DNA of 64,000 nt from Conexibacter woesei DSM 14684 (GCF_000025265.1 NC_013739.1:4140001-4204000); one strand, 5' to 3'; positions 17,671 through 26,337 are shown, counted from the first letter of the stretch. Program-made: numbers and translations. The notes: a model not told the origin generated them from the sequence alone.

Positions 17671-19170
17671 ATGCCTGACTACGTCGGCGCGATCGACCAG
17701 GGAACGTCGAGCTCGCGCTTCATCATCTTCGACACGGACGGCAACATCGTCCAGGTCGGCCAGCGCGAGCACAGACAGATTCATCCGCGCTCCGGCTGGG
17801 TCGAGCACGACCCGCTCGAGATCACGATGCGCGTGAGAGAGGTGATCGGCGACGCGCTCGCCGCCAGCATCGTGAGGCCGTCCGACATCAAGGCGATCGG
17901 GATCACCAACCAGCGCGAGACGACCGTCCTGTGGGATCGCAGAACCGGCAGACCGGTCTACAACGCGATCGTCTGGCAGGACACGCGCACGTCGGCGATC
18001 GTCGCCGAGCTGGGCGGCTCCGAGGGCCCGGACCGCATCCGCCACATCTGCGGCCTGCCACTGTCGACGTACTTCTCCGGCCCGAAGGCGAAGTGGATCC
18101 TCGACAACGTCGACGGTGTGCGGGCGCGAGCCGAGGCAGGCGACATCCTCTTCGGCACGATGGACACGTACACGATCTGGAACCTCACCGGCGGGCCCAA
18201 CGGCGGTGTCCACGTGACCGACGTGACGAACGCGTCGCGCACGATGCTGATGGACCTCAGAACGCTCGACTGGTCCGACGAGGTGCTGGAGCTGATGGGC
18301 CTGCCGAGGGCGATGCTGCCCGAGATCCGGTCCTCGTCGGAGGTCTACGGCAACGTCCACGGGACGGTGCTCGAAGGCGTGCCGGTCTCCGGCGTGCTCG
18401 GCGACCAGCAGGCCGCCCTCTTCGGGCAGGCGTGCTTCGAGCCGGGGACGGCGAAGAACACGTACGGCACGGGCTCGTTCCTGCTCGTCAACACCGGCAA
18501 CGAGCCGGTCCCGTCGCAGAAGCTGCTGACGACCGTCGGCTACAAGATCGGCGACCAGCCCGCGGTCTACGCGCTGGAGGGCGCGATCGCCGTGACGGGC
18601 GCGGGCGTGCAGTGGCTGCGCGACCAGCTCGGGATCATCAGAACCGCACCGGATTCCGAAGCGCTCGCGGCGTCGGTCGAGGACACCGGCGACGTCTACT
18701 TCGTGCCGGCCTTCTCGGGCCTGTTCGCGCCGTACTGGCGCGACGACGCGCGCGGCGTGATCGTCGGCCTGACGGCGTTCTCGAACAAGGCGCACATCAC
18801 GCGCGCGGTGCTGGAGGCGACGGCGTGGCAGTCGCGCGAGGTCGTCGACGCCGCCAACGAGGCGGCCGAGGCACCGTTCAAGGAGCTGAAGGTCGACGGC
18901 GGCATGGTCAACAACGAGCTGCTGATGCAGTTCCAGTCCGACGTGCTCGGCGTGCCCACGATCCGCCCGAAGGTGTCCGAGACGACGGCGCTCGGCGCCG
19001 CCTACGCGGCCGGCATCGCGGTCGGCGTCTGGGCCGGCACCGACGACGTCACGCGCAACTGGGGCGAGGACAAGCGCTGGGAGCCGAAGATGGACTCCGG
19101 CGACGTCGAAGCCCGCTACGCGAGGTGGAAGGAAGCGGTCCAGCGCACGCTCGGCTGGATCAGAGCGTAG
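17671..19170 (+). CDS. glpK: Glycerol kinase
   Basis: A 499-residue FGGY-family kinase that makes sn-glycerol-3-phosphate for GlpD. Signatures in order: [16 protein letters not shown] (phosphate-1), [53 protein letters not shown] (phosphate-2), [19 protein letters not shown] and [16 protein letters not shown] (adenosine region). Length is the family norm. AGGAG lies upstream and the gene is 12 bp after dhaL. AGA is used repeatedly for Arg, unlike glpD. Confidence 0.97.
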   Translation: MPDYVGAIDQGTSSSRFIIFDTDGNIVQVGQREHRQIHPRSGWVEHDPLEITMRVREVIGDALAASIVRPSDIKAIGITNQRETTVLWDRRTGRPVYNAIVWQDTRTSAIVAELGGSEGPDRIRHICGLPLSTYFSGPKAKWILDNVDGVRARAEAGDILFGTMDTYTIWNLTGGPNGGVHVTDVTNASRTMLMDLRTLDWSDEVLELMGLPRAMLPEIRSSSEVYGNVHGTVLEGVPVSGVLGDQQAALFGQACFEPGTAKNTYGTGSFLLVNTGNEPVPSQKLLTTVGYKIGDQPAVYALEGAIAVTGAGVQWLRDQLGIIRTAPDSEALAASVEDTGDVYFVPAFSGLFAPYWRDDARGVIVGLTAFSNKAHITRAVLEATAWQSREVVDAANEAAEAPFKELKVDGGMVNNELLMQFQSDVLGVPTIRPKVSETTALGAAYAAGIAVGVWAGTDDVTRNWGEDKRWEPKMDSGDVEARYARWKEAVQRTLGWIRA

Positions 19171-19237
19171 GCGCCGCGGTCGTCGGCGCGGTCGGCGAGC
19201 GGTTCGGCGAGCGAGCGGTCGGCGGGCGAGCGCCCCC

Positions 19238-21943
19238 GTGGTCGGGATCGTCATCGTCTCGCACAGCGCGCGGCTCGCCGAGGGCGTCGTAGAGCTGGCG
19301 CGCGAGATGGCCGCCGACGTGCCGCTCGTCGCGGCGGGCGGCCTGGAGCCGCCGGCCGAGGGCGAGCCGGCGCCGCTCGGCACCGACGCCGCGCGGGTGA
19401 TGGCGGCGGTCGAGGAGGCCGCCGCGGCCGGCGACGGGGTCCTGGTCCTGATGGACCTCGGCTCGGCCGTGCTGAGCGCCGAGATGGCCGTCGAGCTGTT
19501 GGATGAGGCCGTTGCCGCGCAGGTGCGCCTCGTCCCCGCCCCGTTGGTCGAGGGCGCCGTCGCCGCCGCCGTCACCGCCCAGGCCGGCGGCTCGCTTGAC
19601 GCGGTCGCCGAGGAGGCCCGCGGCGGGTTGACCGCCAAGGCCGCGCACCTCGGCGAGGCGGCCGGCGACGAGTCCGAGCCGCGGTCGTTTGCTGGTCCCA
19701 CAGACCAGCAATCGACCGCGCCTCCCGCCGACGCGGTCGAGGACCGCTTCGTCGTGACGGTCGCGCAGGGGCTGCACGCGCGGCCGGCCGCGCGCTTCGT
19801 GCGGACCGCGGCCGCGCTCGACGCGCGCGTCGAGGTGGAGAACGGGACGACCGGCGCGGGTCCCGTTTCAGCCGGCTCGCTCAACTCGATCGCGACGCTC
19901 GGCGTGCGCGAGGGCCACGAGCTGGTCGTCCGCGCCTCCGGCCCCGACGCCCGCCGGGCGCTGGAGCAGCTGCGCGCCGTCGCGACCGACGCCGCCGCCC
20001 CGGTCTCGGCCGGCCGCGCGCCGGCGCCGACGATCGGCGCCCCGAACACGCTCGCGCCGCCGGACGGCGCGGGCGCGGGCATGGCGGCGCCGCCGGGCTC
20101 CCCTCCGGGCACGCTCGCCGGGATCGCGAGCTCGCCGGGCGTGGCGCTTGGGCCACTGCGGCCGATCGCCGCCGAGGCGGCCGAGCCACCGCCGATCGAC
20201 GACGCGCCGAGCGGCACGCCGGAGGAGGAGTGGGCGGCGCTCGCGGCCGCACGCGCGGCCGTGCAGGCCGAGATCGGCGAGCGGCGCGAGCGGCTGGCCG
20301 CGCAGGTCGGCGAGGAGGAGGCCGAGATCCTCGACGCGCTCGGGCTCGCGCTCGACGACGAGGCGCTGCTCGACCCGGCGAGAGCGGCGATCTTCGAGCG
20401 GCGCAGCAGCGCCGCGCGCGCATGGGCCGACGCCGTCGAGGGGATCACGGCCCGCTACCGCGCCCTCGACGACGCCTACCAGCGCGAGCGCGCCGGCGAC
20501 CTCGCCGACGTCGGCCGCCGCGTGCTCGCCGCACTGGCAGCGGGTGCGAGCGGCACGGCCGGAGCGAGCGGCGTGGCCGGCGCAGCCGGCGCGAGCGGCG
20601 CAGCCGGCGCGAGCGGCGCAGCCGGCGCGAGCGGCGCAGCCGGAGCGGCCGGCGCCGGTGGCGCAGCCGGCGCCGCCTCCGCGGCCGGCATCCTCGTCGC
20701 GCGGGAGCTGACGCCGCTCGACGCGGCCGGGCTCGACCGCGACGCGGTCAGCGGGATCGCGACCGCCGAGGGCGGGCCGACCTCGCACGGGGCGATCCTC
20801 GCCCGCGCGCTCGGGGTCCCCGCCGTCGTCGGGCTCGGCGCGGCGCTGCTCGACCTGCCGGCGGGCACGCCGGCGGCGCTCGACGGCGACCGCGGGCTGC
20901 TCGTCCCCTCCCCCGCGCCCGACGTCGCGCGCGAGTACGCCGAGCGCCGCGCGCGCGAGGCCGCGCTCGCCGACCAGGCGCGCGCCGCGGCGCACCGTCC
21001 GGCGGCGACGCGCGACGGGATCCGCATCGAGGTCGCGGCGAACGCGGGCGACGCCGGCGACGCCGTGGAGGCGGCCGCCGTCGGCGCCGACGGCGTCGGG
21101 CTGCTGCGGACCGAGTTCGCCTTCCTCGACCGCGACGGCGCCCCCAGCGAGGACGAGCAGGCGGCGATCTACGGCGCCGCCGCTGCGGCGCTCGACGGCC
21201 GGCCGCTCGTGATCCGCACGCTCGACGCCGGCGCCGACAAGCCGCTCCCCTACCTCGGCATGCCACCCGAGCAGAACCCCTTCCTCGGCGTCCGCGGCGT
21301 GCGGCTCGGGCTCGCCCGGCCGCAGCTGCTCGCAACGCAGCTGCGCGCGATCGTCCGCACCGCGGCCGAGCACGAGAACGTCAAGGTGATGTTCCCGATG
21401 ATCGCCACGATCGACGAGCTGCGCAGCGGCCGGCGGATGCTCGACGAGGCGTGCGCGGCGGTCGGCGAGCCGCTCAGAGACGGCTTCGAGGTCGGGATCA
21501 TGGTCGAGGTCCCGGCCGCTGCGCTGACCGCCGTCCAGCTCGCGCACGAGGTCGACTTCTTCTCGCTCGGCACGAACGACCTGACGCAGTACGTGCTCGC
21601 GGCCGAGCGCGGAAACGCCGCGCTCGCGCGCCTCGCCGACGGCCTCCATCCCGCGGTGCTGCGGCTCGTGCACGAGGTCTGCAGCGCCGCCCGCGCGCAC
21701 GGCCGCTGGGTCGGCGTCTGCGGCGAACTGGGCGCCGACCCCGCCGCGATCCCCCTGCTGGTCGGGCTCGGCGTCCGCGAGCTGAGCGTCGCGGCGCCGG
21801 CGGTCCCGGCCGTCAAGGCGGCGGTGCGAGCGCTCGACGCCGACGAGGCGGAGACGCTCGCGCACGCGGCGCTGGCGGCGGAGTCGGCTGACGCCGTCCG
21901 CGCGCTGGTCGTTTCCGATGACGGACCAGCGGGCAGGCGTTGA
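19238..21943 (+). CDS. dhaM: Fused DhaM - HPr - Enzyme I phosphotransferase
   Basis: A 901-residue PEP-dependent phosphoryl carrier for dihydroxyacetone kinase. Residues 1-130 are the EIIA-Man-like DhaM domain with His9 (VIVSHSARL). Residues 168-255 are HPr with His180 (GLHARPAARF). Residues about 293-890 are Enzyme I with His517 (GGPTSHGAIL), the PEP-site motifs LRTEFAFLDRD and SLGTNDLTQY, and Cys in VGVCGELGAD. The domain order equals E. coli DhaM but with a full-length EI. An inserted Gly/Ala/Ser tract (about residues 435-483) interrupts the EI N-terminal domain. It starts at GTG 19238 and closes the glycerol/DHA operon. Confidence 0.93.
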   Translation: MVGIVIVSHSARLAEGVVELAREMAADVPLVAAGGLEPPAEGEPAPLGTDAARVMAAVEEAAAAGDGVLVLMDLGSAVLSAEMAVELLDEAVAAQVRLVPAPLVEGAVAAAVTAQAGGSLDAVAEEARGGLTAKAAHLGEAAGDESEPRSFAGPTDQQSTAPPADAVEDRFVVTVAQGLHARPAARFVRTAAALDARVEVENGTTGAGPVSAGSLNSIATLGVREGHELVVRASGPDARRALEQLRAVATDAAAPVSAGRAPAPTIGAPNTLAPPDGAGAGMAAPPGSPPGTLAGIASSPGVALGPLRPIAAEAAEPPPIDDAPSGTPEEEWAALAAARAAVQAEIGERRERLAAQVGEEEAEILDALGLALDDEALLDPARAAIFERRSSAARAWADAVEGITARYRALDDAYQRERAGDLADVGRRVLAALAAGASGTAGASGVAGAAGASGAAGASGAAGASGAAGAAGAGGAAGAASAAGILVARELTPLDAAGLDRDAVSGIATAEGGPTSHGAILARALGVPAVVGLGAALLDLPAGTPAALDGDRGLLVPSPAPDVAREYAERRAREAALADQARAAAHRPAATRDGIRIEVAANAGDAGDAVEAAAVGADGVGLLRTEFAFLDRDGAPSEDEQAAIYGAAAAALDGRPLVIRTLDAGADKPLPYLGMPPEQNPFLGVRGVRLGLARPQLLATQLRAIVRTAAEHENVKVMFPMIATIDELRSGRRMLDEACAAVGEPLRDGFEVGIMVEVPAAALTAVQLAHEVDFFSLGTNDLTQYVLAAERGNAALARLADGLHPAVLRLVHEVCSAARAHGRWVGVCGELGADPAAIPLLVGLGVRELSVAAPAVPAVKAAVRALDADEAETLAHAALAAESADAVRALVVSDDGPAGRR
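20550..20690 (+). repeat. GASGAA-type codon repeat inside dhaM/EI
   Basis: Tandem copies of an 18-base unit (GCGAGCGGCGCAGCCGGC and variants) encode Gly-Ala-Ser-Gly-Ala-Ala repeats. It sits in Enzyme I between the HPr-binding helical part and the phosphohistidine strand, and is a likely site of copy-number change. Confidence 0.85.
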
Positions 21944-21976
21944 AGCAACCCGCCAGCGAATGGAAGGAGCACCACA

Positions 21977-22264
21977 GTGCTCGCCATCACCGAGAACGCA
22001 GCCGAAGCGATCCGCGGCATCGTCGCGGCTCCTGACATCCCCGACGGCGCGGGAATCCGCATCGCGACCCAGCCGGGCGCGGAGCAGCCCGGGCCGCTCG
22101 AGGTGACCGTCGCCGAGGTTCCCGCCGACTCCGATCAGGTGCTCGACGAGGCTGGCGCGCGCGTCTTCGTCGAGGAGAGAGCCGCGGCGATCCTCGACGA
22201 CAAGATGCTCGACGCGCAGATCGACGGGTCGCGCGTCGGCTTCTACATCGGCGAGCAGCCGTAG
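21977..22264 (+). CDS. HesB/IscA-fold protein without cluster-binding cysteines
   Basis: A 95-residue protein starting at GTG 21977 after GGAAGGAG. The order of elements matches HesB/IscA proteins: N-terminal helix (LAITENAAEAIRGIV), central strands (AGIRIATQ, LEVTVAEV), then ARVFVEERAAAILDDKMLDAQ before the GSRVGFYI strand. The three Cys that hold the Fe-S cluster in IscA/ErpA are absent; the chain contains no Cys at all. It therefore cannot be a classical A-type carrier. It is 33 bp downstream of the DHA operon and may be read through from it. Confidence 0.7.
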   Translation: MLAITENAAEAIRGIVAAPDIPDGAGIRIATQPGAEQPGPLEVTVAEVPADSDQVLDEAGARVFVEERAAAILDDKMLDAQIDGSRVGFYIGEQP

Positions 22265-22270
22265 CGACGC

Positions 22271-22292
22271 GGCGCGCTGCGCTCAGCGCGCC
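22271..22292. terminator. Bidirectional hairpin between convergent genes
   Basis: GGCGCGCTG-CGCT-CAGCGCGCC is a perfect stem of nine pairs. It covers the end of the TauE gene and lies seven bases past the HesB-like stop. Confidence 0.65.
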
Positions 22293-23044
22293 AGCAGCTG
22301 CACGATCGCCGTCACGCCGACGACGACGATCACGGCCCGCAGCACGTCGGGCGGCAGGCGGCGCCCGATGCGGGCGCCGAGCTGGCCCCCGGCCGCGGAG
22401 CCGACGGCCAGCAGCGCGACGGCCTCCCACGCGACGTGGGCGACGAACAGGAAGACGATCCCGGCCGTCAGGTTGACGATCATCGCCAGCACGTTCTTCA
22501 GCGCGTTGACGCGCTGCATGTCGTCGTCGAGCGCGAGGCCGAAGATCGCCAGCAGCAGAATCCCCTGCGCGGCGCCGAAGTAGCCGCCGTAGACGCCGGT
22601 GCCGTAGCCGAGCGCGAACGCGAGCGGGCCGCCCTCGCGCGGATGACCGCCGGGCTCGCGGCGCGCCGCGAGCGCGGTCGCGATCCGCGGCTGGAAGATC
22701 ACCAGCAGCAGCGCGAGCGCGATCATCACCGGCACGATCGCGTCGAACGCGGCGGCCGGGAGCTGGAACAGCAGCAGCGCGCCGGTGACCGCGCCGACGA
22801 ACGAGGCGGTGCCGTAGCGGAGGATCCGCCGGCCCTGTCCGCGCAGCTCGCGGCGGTAGCCGTACGCACCCGACAGCGAGCCGGGCACGAGCCCGAGCGA
22901 GTTCGACACGTTCGCCGTGATCGGCGGGTAGCCGACGGCGAGCAGCACCGGGAACGTCAGCAGCGTGCCGCTGCCGACGATCACGTTGATCGTGCCTGCG
23001 CCGACGCCGGCGGCGAGCACGAGCAGCGCCTCCAGCAGCGACAC
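22283..23044 (-). CDS. TauE/SafE-family sulfite/anion exporter
   Basis: A 253-residue polytopic membrane protein with about seven to eight hydrophobic segments. The duplicated family pattern is visible as VGSGTLLTFPVLLAVGYPP and NVSNSLGLVPG in the first half and GYGTGVYGGYFGAAQGILL in the second. It transports anions such as sulfite or organosulfonates in known relatives. It is downstream of the GroES-like gene by 10 bp and may share its transcript, without an obvious functional link. Confidence 0.9.
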   Translation of the reverse strand: MSLLEALLVLAAGVGAGTINVIVGSGTLLTFPVLLAVGYPPITANVSNSLGLVPGSLSGAYGYRRELRGQGRRILRYGTASFVGAVTGALLLFQLPAAAFDAIVPVMIALALLLVIFQPRIATALAARREPGGHPREGGPLAFALGYGTGVYGGYFGAAQGILLLAIFGLALDDDMQRVNALKNVLAMIVNLTAGIVFLFVAHVAWEAVALLAVGSAAGGQLGARIGRRLPPDVLRAVIVVVGVTAIVQLLAR

Positions 23045-23054
23045 GAGCGGTCGT

Positions 23055-23444
23055 TCAATCCGTGATCAGGCGCTGGGTGCGCCCGCAGACGCTGCACGTG
23101 TCGCCGGGCGCGAGCGGATGCTCGGCGCAGCGCCGGCAGTCCCTGACCGATTCGAGCACGCCCAGCAGCTCGCCGACGCGGCAAACGAGCAGCCGCTCCT
23201 CGTCGACCTCGACCCACGCGCCGGCCGATGCCGGGAAGACGACGTGGTCGCCGGGTCTGACCGGCATCGTGACGCCGACGTGCTGCCACCAGTCGAGTCC
23301 CTGGCCGACGGCGAGCACGATGCCGTGCTGCGGCGGGGGCTCATGGGTGCCCGCCGGCACGACGAGCCCGGACTCGCGAACGCGATCGGGCTCGAGCTCC
23401 TTGATGACGACACGGTCGAAGAGGGGGCGCAGCTGATTCCGCAT
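23055..23444 (-). CDS. GroES-like co-chaperonin with C-terminal zinc ribbon
   Basis: A 129-residue protein. Residues 1-95 follow the GroES chaperonin-10 fold (LRPLFDRVVIKELEPD, GLVVPAG, HGIVLAVGQG, GDHVVFP, LLVCRVGELLGVLE). A short tail then holds two CxxC pairs (CRRCAEHP and CSVCGRTQ), spaced as in a zinc ribbon. Canonical GroES lacks this tail, and there is no groEL next to it. The start at 23444 is chosen because similarity begins there and the upstream extension is repeat-like. It could be a specialised co-chaperonin or a GroES-fold adaptor. Confidence 0.8.
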   Translation of the reverse strand: MRNQLRPLFDRVVIKELEPDRVRESGLVVPAGTHEPPPQHGIVLAVGQGLDWWQHVGVTMPVRPGDHVVFPASAGAWVEVDEERLLVCRVGELLGVLESVRDCRRCAEHPLAPGDTCSVCGRTQRLITD

Positions 23445-23457
23445 CGGGCAAGGATAG

Positions 23458-23493
23458 GAGCCCGACTCAGAAAGGGGGTTCTGAGCCGGGCTC
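23458..23493 (-). terminator. Hairpin 1 downstream of the HtrA gene
   Basis: GAGCCCG-CTCAGAA pairs with TTCTGAG-CGGGCTC around a short G-rich loop. Together with the second stem at 23501-23536 it forms a tandem terminator between the protease gene and the GroES-like gene. Confidence 0.65.
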
Positions 23494-23500
23494 TTGGGTT

Positions 23501-23536
23501 GCGCGCCCGACAGCAAGGGGAGTCTGCCGGGCGCGC
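23501..23536 (-). terminator. Hairpin 2 downstream of the HtrA gene
   Basis: GCGCGCCCG-CAG and CTG-CGGGCGCGC arms flank a 10-base loop. It lies 65 bp past the protease stop on the minus strand. Confidence 0.6.
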
Positions 23537-23600
23537 GGATCCCGCTCCGTCGGCACGGGGGGTTGCGAGCGTGCGGAGCGAGAAGCTTGTAAAAGCTGGG

Positions 23601-24872
23601 TCAGGGCATGAGCTGCTCGAGCAGGTCGCGCGGGTCGATCTGCTGCTGGCCGCCGTTGGGATCGACCTGCTGCTGCGGATCGACCTGCTGGTTCGGATCC
23701 ACCTGCTGCTGCGGGTCCACCTGCTGCTGCGGGTCCACCTGCTGGTTGGGATCGACCTGCTGCTGCGGATCGACCTGGCTCTGCTGCTGCGCGCTGCTCG
23801 CCGAGGCGGGCTGCGCGGCGAGCGTCACGCTGAGCGTCTGCTCGCCGTCGCCGCGGCGAACCTCCAGCTCGACTTTGTCGCCGACCTGCTTGGCGTTGAC
23901 CATGCTCGACAGCGAGGCGGCGTCGGTGACGGTCTTGCCGTCGAAGCTGGTGATCACGTCGCCCTGCTGGACACCGCCCGCGGCGGCCGGGCCGTCCGGG
24001 GTCACGGCGCCGACCTGCGCGCCGCCGCCGCTCGCCGCGTCGCCCATCTGGACGCCGAGGTAGGCGTGCTCGACCGAGCCGTTCTGCCGCAGCTGCTCGA
24101 CGACGTTCTTGACCGTGTTCGACGGTGCCGCGAAGCCGATGCCGACGTTGCCCTCGCTGGAGCTGCCGCCGCCGTTGAGGATCTGCGAGTTGACGCCGAC
24201 CACCTCGCCGTGGGCGTCGAGCAGCGGGCCGCCCGAGTTGCCAGGGTTGATCGGCGCGTCGGTCTGGATCACGCCGTCGATCGAGAAGCCGTTGGGCGCC
24301 GTGATCTGCCGCTGGAGCGCGGAGACGACGCCGGTCGTGAGCGTGCGGTCGAGGCCGAACGGGTTGCCGATCGCGTACATCGGGTCGCCGACGGAGATCT
24401 TGTCGGAGTCGGCGAACTGCAGCGGCTTGAGGTCGTCGCTGCCGCTCACCTTCAGCAGTGCGATGTCGGTCGATTCGTCCTTGCCGACGATCTCGGCGTC
24501 CTGCGTCTGCCCGTCACCGATCTTCACGGTGACCTTCGACGCGCCGTTGACGACGTGCGCGTTGGTGACGATGTAGCCGTCCTTGGAGATGACGAAGCCG
24601 GAGCCGGTCGCCTGACCGGACTGACCCTGCTCGGTGACGTCGGAGGTGATGAACACGACCGAGTCTCTCGCGAGCGAGTAGACCTGCTTGGGGGTGAGTG
24701 CGTCGCCGTTTCTCTGCGCGACGCTGACGGGCTGCGGCTGTGCCGCAGCCGGCTCGAGCACCGTCTTGGTCGAGCCGCCGCCGTCGCCGGCGACGCCCAC
24801 GACCGCAGCGCCGCCCGCGGCGCCGAGCACGGCCGCCGCGGCGAGGGTGACGATGGCCTTGGATGAGTTCAT
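23601..24872 (-). CDS. HtrA/DegP-type serine protease with PDZ domain and QQVDP-repeat tail
   Basis: A 423-residue envelope protease. An N-terminal hydrophobic segment (about 5-28) is a signal or anchor. The trypsin-like domain has His106 (IVTNAHVVNG), Asp136 (STDIALLK) and Ser213 (NPGNSGGPL). One PDZ domain spans about 265-355 (YLGVQMGD, GGVQQGDVITSFDGKTV). From about 365 the chain is a tandem of five-residue repeats (QQVDP and variants) ending in a short amphipathic stretch, LLEQLMP. The DNA of the tail is a visible tandem repeat. Actinobacterial HtrA proteins handle misfolded envelope proteins; the tail looks like a flexible spacer. Confidence 0.93.
   Translation of the reverse strand: MNSSKAIVTLAAAAVLGAAGGAAVVGVAGDGGGSTKTVLEPAAAQPQPVSVAQRNGDALTPKQVYSLARDSVVFITSDVTEQGQSGQATGSGFVISKDGYIVTNAHVVNGASKVTVKIGDGQTQDAEIVGKDESTDIALLKVSGSDDLKPLQFADSDKISVGDPMYAIGNPFGLDRTLTTGVVSALQRQITAPNGFSIDGVIQTDAPINPGNSGGPLLDAHGEVVGVNSQILNGGGSSSEGNVGIGFAAPSNTVKNVVEQLRQNGSVEHAYLGVQMGDAASGGGAQVGAVTPDGPAAAGGVQQGDVITSFDGKTVTDAASLSSMVNAKQVGDKVELEVRRGDGEQTLSVTLAAQPASASSAQQQSQVDPQQQVDPNQQVDPQQQVDPQQQVDPNQQVDPQQQVDPNGGQQQIDPRDLLEQLMP
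23640..23785 (-). repeat. Tandem repeat encoding the QQVDP tail
   Basis: About eight copies of a 15-18-base unit (such as CAGCAGGTCGATCC on the coding strand) encode alternating QQVDP, PQQQVDP and PNQQVDP. Near-identical codons suggest slippage or recombination. Confidence 0.85.
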
Positions 24873-24968
24873 GACGATCAGGATGCGTCATGACCCTGAG
24901 CAGTCACTGAACAGAAAGTAAGCGGGGGCGAAAGGCTCCTAAGAGCAAGCTGAACGCCGGTGCGGCGC

Positions 24969-25544
24969 TCAGTCCAGCCAGCTACCGCCGAGGAACCGCT
25001 CGATCCGCTTCGTCACCTTCTTCAACGAGGCGAGTGAGGCGAGCAGGTCGCCTGGCAGCTGCAGGCTGTGGTCGTGCTCGGTCAGCTCCAGCTGCTCGAT
25101 CAGCGCGCTGGACGGCACGGTGTCCGGCTGCCAGGTCGGGTCGGCGGTGCCGCCGATCAGCAGCGCGGGCCGCGTCGCGCGCGCGAGCGCGGCACGCACG
25201 CCCGCGCGGTCCAGCAGCGGCGTCAGCCAGACGGCCGGCAGCTCGCGCTCGGCCGCGAGGTCGGCGACGTCGCTCGCGAGCGACTTGCCGATGACGACCG
25301 TCGTCGGCGCCGGCTCGTGGTCGAGCGCGCGCTGCGCGCGGTCGCGGATCCACGCGAACGGGTCCTCCCCCGCCGGCGGCTCGTCGAGCACCTCCAGCAC
25401 GCCGAAGCCCTTCGCGACCGCGACCTCTCGCGCGAACCAGAGCAACGGGGCGCGCGTCGGGTACCGTGCGCCCGGCAAGATCACCACGCGCCGCTCGGCC
25501 TCGGGTCGGTGGAACGCGACGGGGAAGGCAGCAGGCTCGCTCAT
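24969..25544 (-). CDS. Small alpha/beta hydrolase
   Basis: A 191-residue single-domain hydrolase. VVILPGARYPTRAPLLWF starts the fold. TTVVIGKSLASDVADL provides a GxSxxS-type nucleophile elbow, LLIGGTADPTW the acid region, and EHDHSLQL the histidine loop. It resembles dienelactone-hydrolase-like/KANL3-type small proteins without a lid. The ATG at 25544 is chosen; a GTG two codons upstream is possible. Substrate unknown. Confidence 0.75.
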   Translation of the reverse strand: MSEPAAFPVAFHRPEAERRVVILPGARYPTRAPLLWFAREVAVAKGFGVLEVLDEPPAGEDPFAWIRDRAQRALDHEPAPTTVVIGKSLASDVADLAAERELPAVWLTPLLDRAGVRAALARATRPALLIGGTADPTWQPDTVPSSALIEQLELTEHDHSLQLPGDLLASLASLKKVTKRIERFLGGSWLD

Positions 25545-25631
25545 GGCCACGGCGCAGCCTACCGCGCAACCCCTGGCCCCGATCGCGGTTGTGGTGTTCG
25601 GAATCCCCCACCCATCGAAAAGGGAGCCTGG

Positions 25632-26333
25632 ATGAAGATCATCGGCGCCGGACTGCCGCGGACCGCGACGACAACGCAGTGGATCGCCCTCAGAATGCTC
25701 GGGCTGCCCACGTATCACATGAAGGACATGATGGCCGACCTCAGAAGAGGGGTCGACGTCTGGCGGCGCGCGTACCTCGGCCAGGAGCCGTGGGACGAGG
25801 TCTTCGACGGCTACGAGGCGACGGTCGACTGGCCGGCGGCGTACCACTGGCGCGAGCTGATGGACAAGTACCCCGAGGCGAAGATCCTGCTGTCGGTGCG
25901 CGACGGCGACGCGTGGGCGAAGTCGATGAACGACACGATCAACCAGATCTACTTCGGCGACTCGTTCATGCGCAGCATGTGCCAGGCGCGCTACCGCATC
26001 GACCCGGACTGGGCGGCGTGGATGGACCTCAACATCGACACGCTCTGGAAGGGTCCGCGCGGCGCCGCGGCCAACACGTTCGGCGAGCGCGAGCCGCTCG
26101 TCGAGGCGATGAACCGCTGGAACGACGAGGTCAAGTCGACCGTGCCGGCCGACCGCCTGATCGTCTGGCAGCCGAAGGACGGCTGGGAGCCGATCTGCGA
26201 GGGGCTCGGCGTCGCGGTCCCGGACGAGCCGCTCCCGCACGCGTTCGACACCGAGATGTTCAAGTCCTCGATCACCGGCGGCGCCGTCGCGGCCGTGTCC
26301 GAGTACTGGAAGAAGGCCCACCCCGAGGGCTGA
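25632..26333 (+). CDS. Sulfotransferase-family protein
   Basis: A 233-residue P-loop-like protein. The N-terminus IIGAGLPRTATTTQWIAL is the 5'-phosphosulfate loop of the sulfotransferase family, and ILLSVRDGDAWAKSM contains the 3'-phosphate-binding Arg/Ser. It belongs to a compact branch common in actinobacteria and fungi whose acceptors are mostly unknown. The ATG follows GGGAGCCTGG. It stands alone between oppositely oriented genes. Confidence 0.85.
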   Translation: MKIIGAGLPRTATTTQWIALRMLGLPTYHMKDMMADLRRGVDVWRRAYLGQEPWDEVFDGYEATVDWPAAYHWRELMDKYPEAKILLSVRDGDAWAKSMNDTINQIYFGDSFMRSMCQARYRIDPDWAAWMDLNIDTLWKGPRGAAANTFGEREPLVEAMNRWNDEVKSTVPADRLIVWQPKDGWEPICEGLGVAVPDEPLPHAFDTEMFKSSITGGAVAAVSEYWKKAHPEG

Positions 26334-26337
26334 GCGG

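Noticed and set aside
15979-20448. An open frame of about 1,490 codons antisense to the glp/dha operon
   Set aside because: It mirrors the codon pattern of dhaK, dhaL, glpK and dhaM, is Arg/Ala-rich without family motifs, and has no ribosome-binding site. Long antisense frames are expected at this GC content.
23640-23785. A CRISPR-like array
   Set aside because: The repeats are in frame, have no unique spacers, and encode the QQVDP tail of the protease.
24969-26321. A single 450-codon protein ending with the small hydrolase
   Set aside because: The first about 260 codons are antisense to the sulfotransferase gene; hydrolase similarity begins only at 25544.
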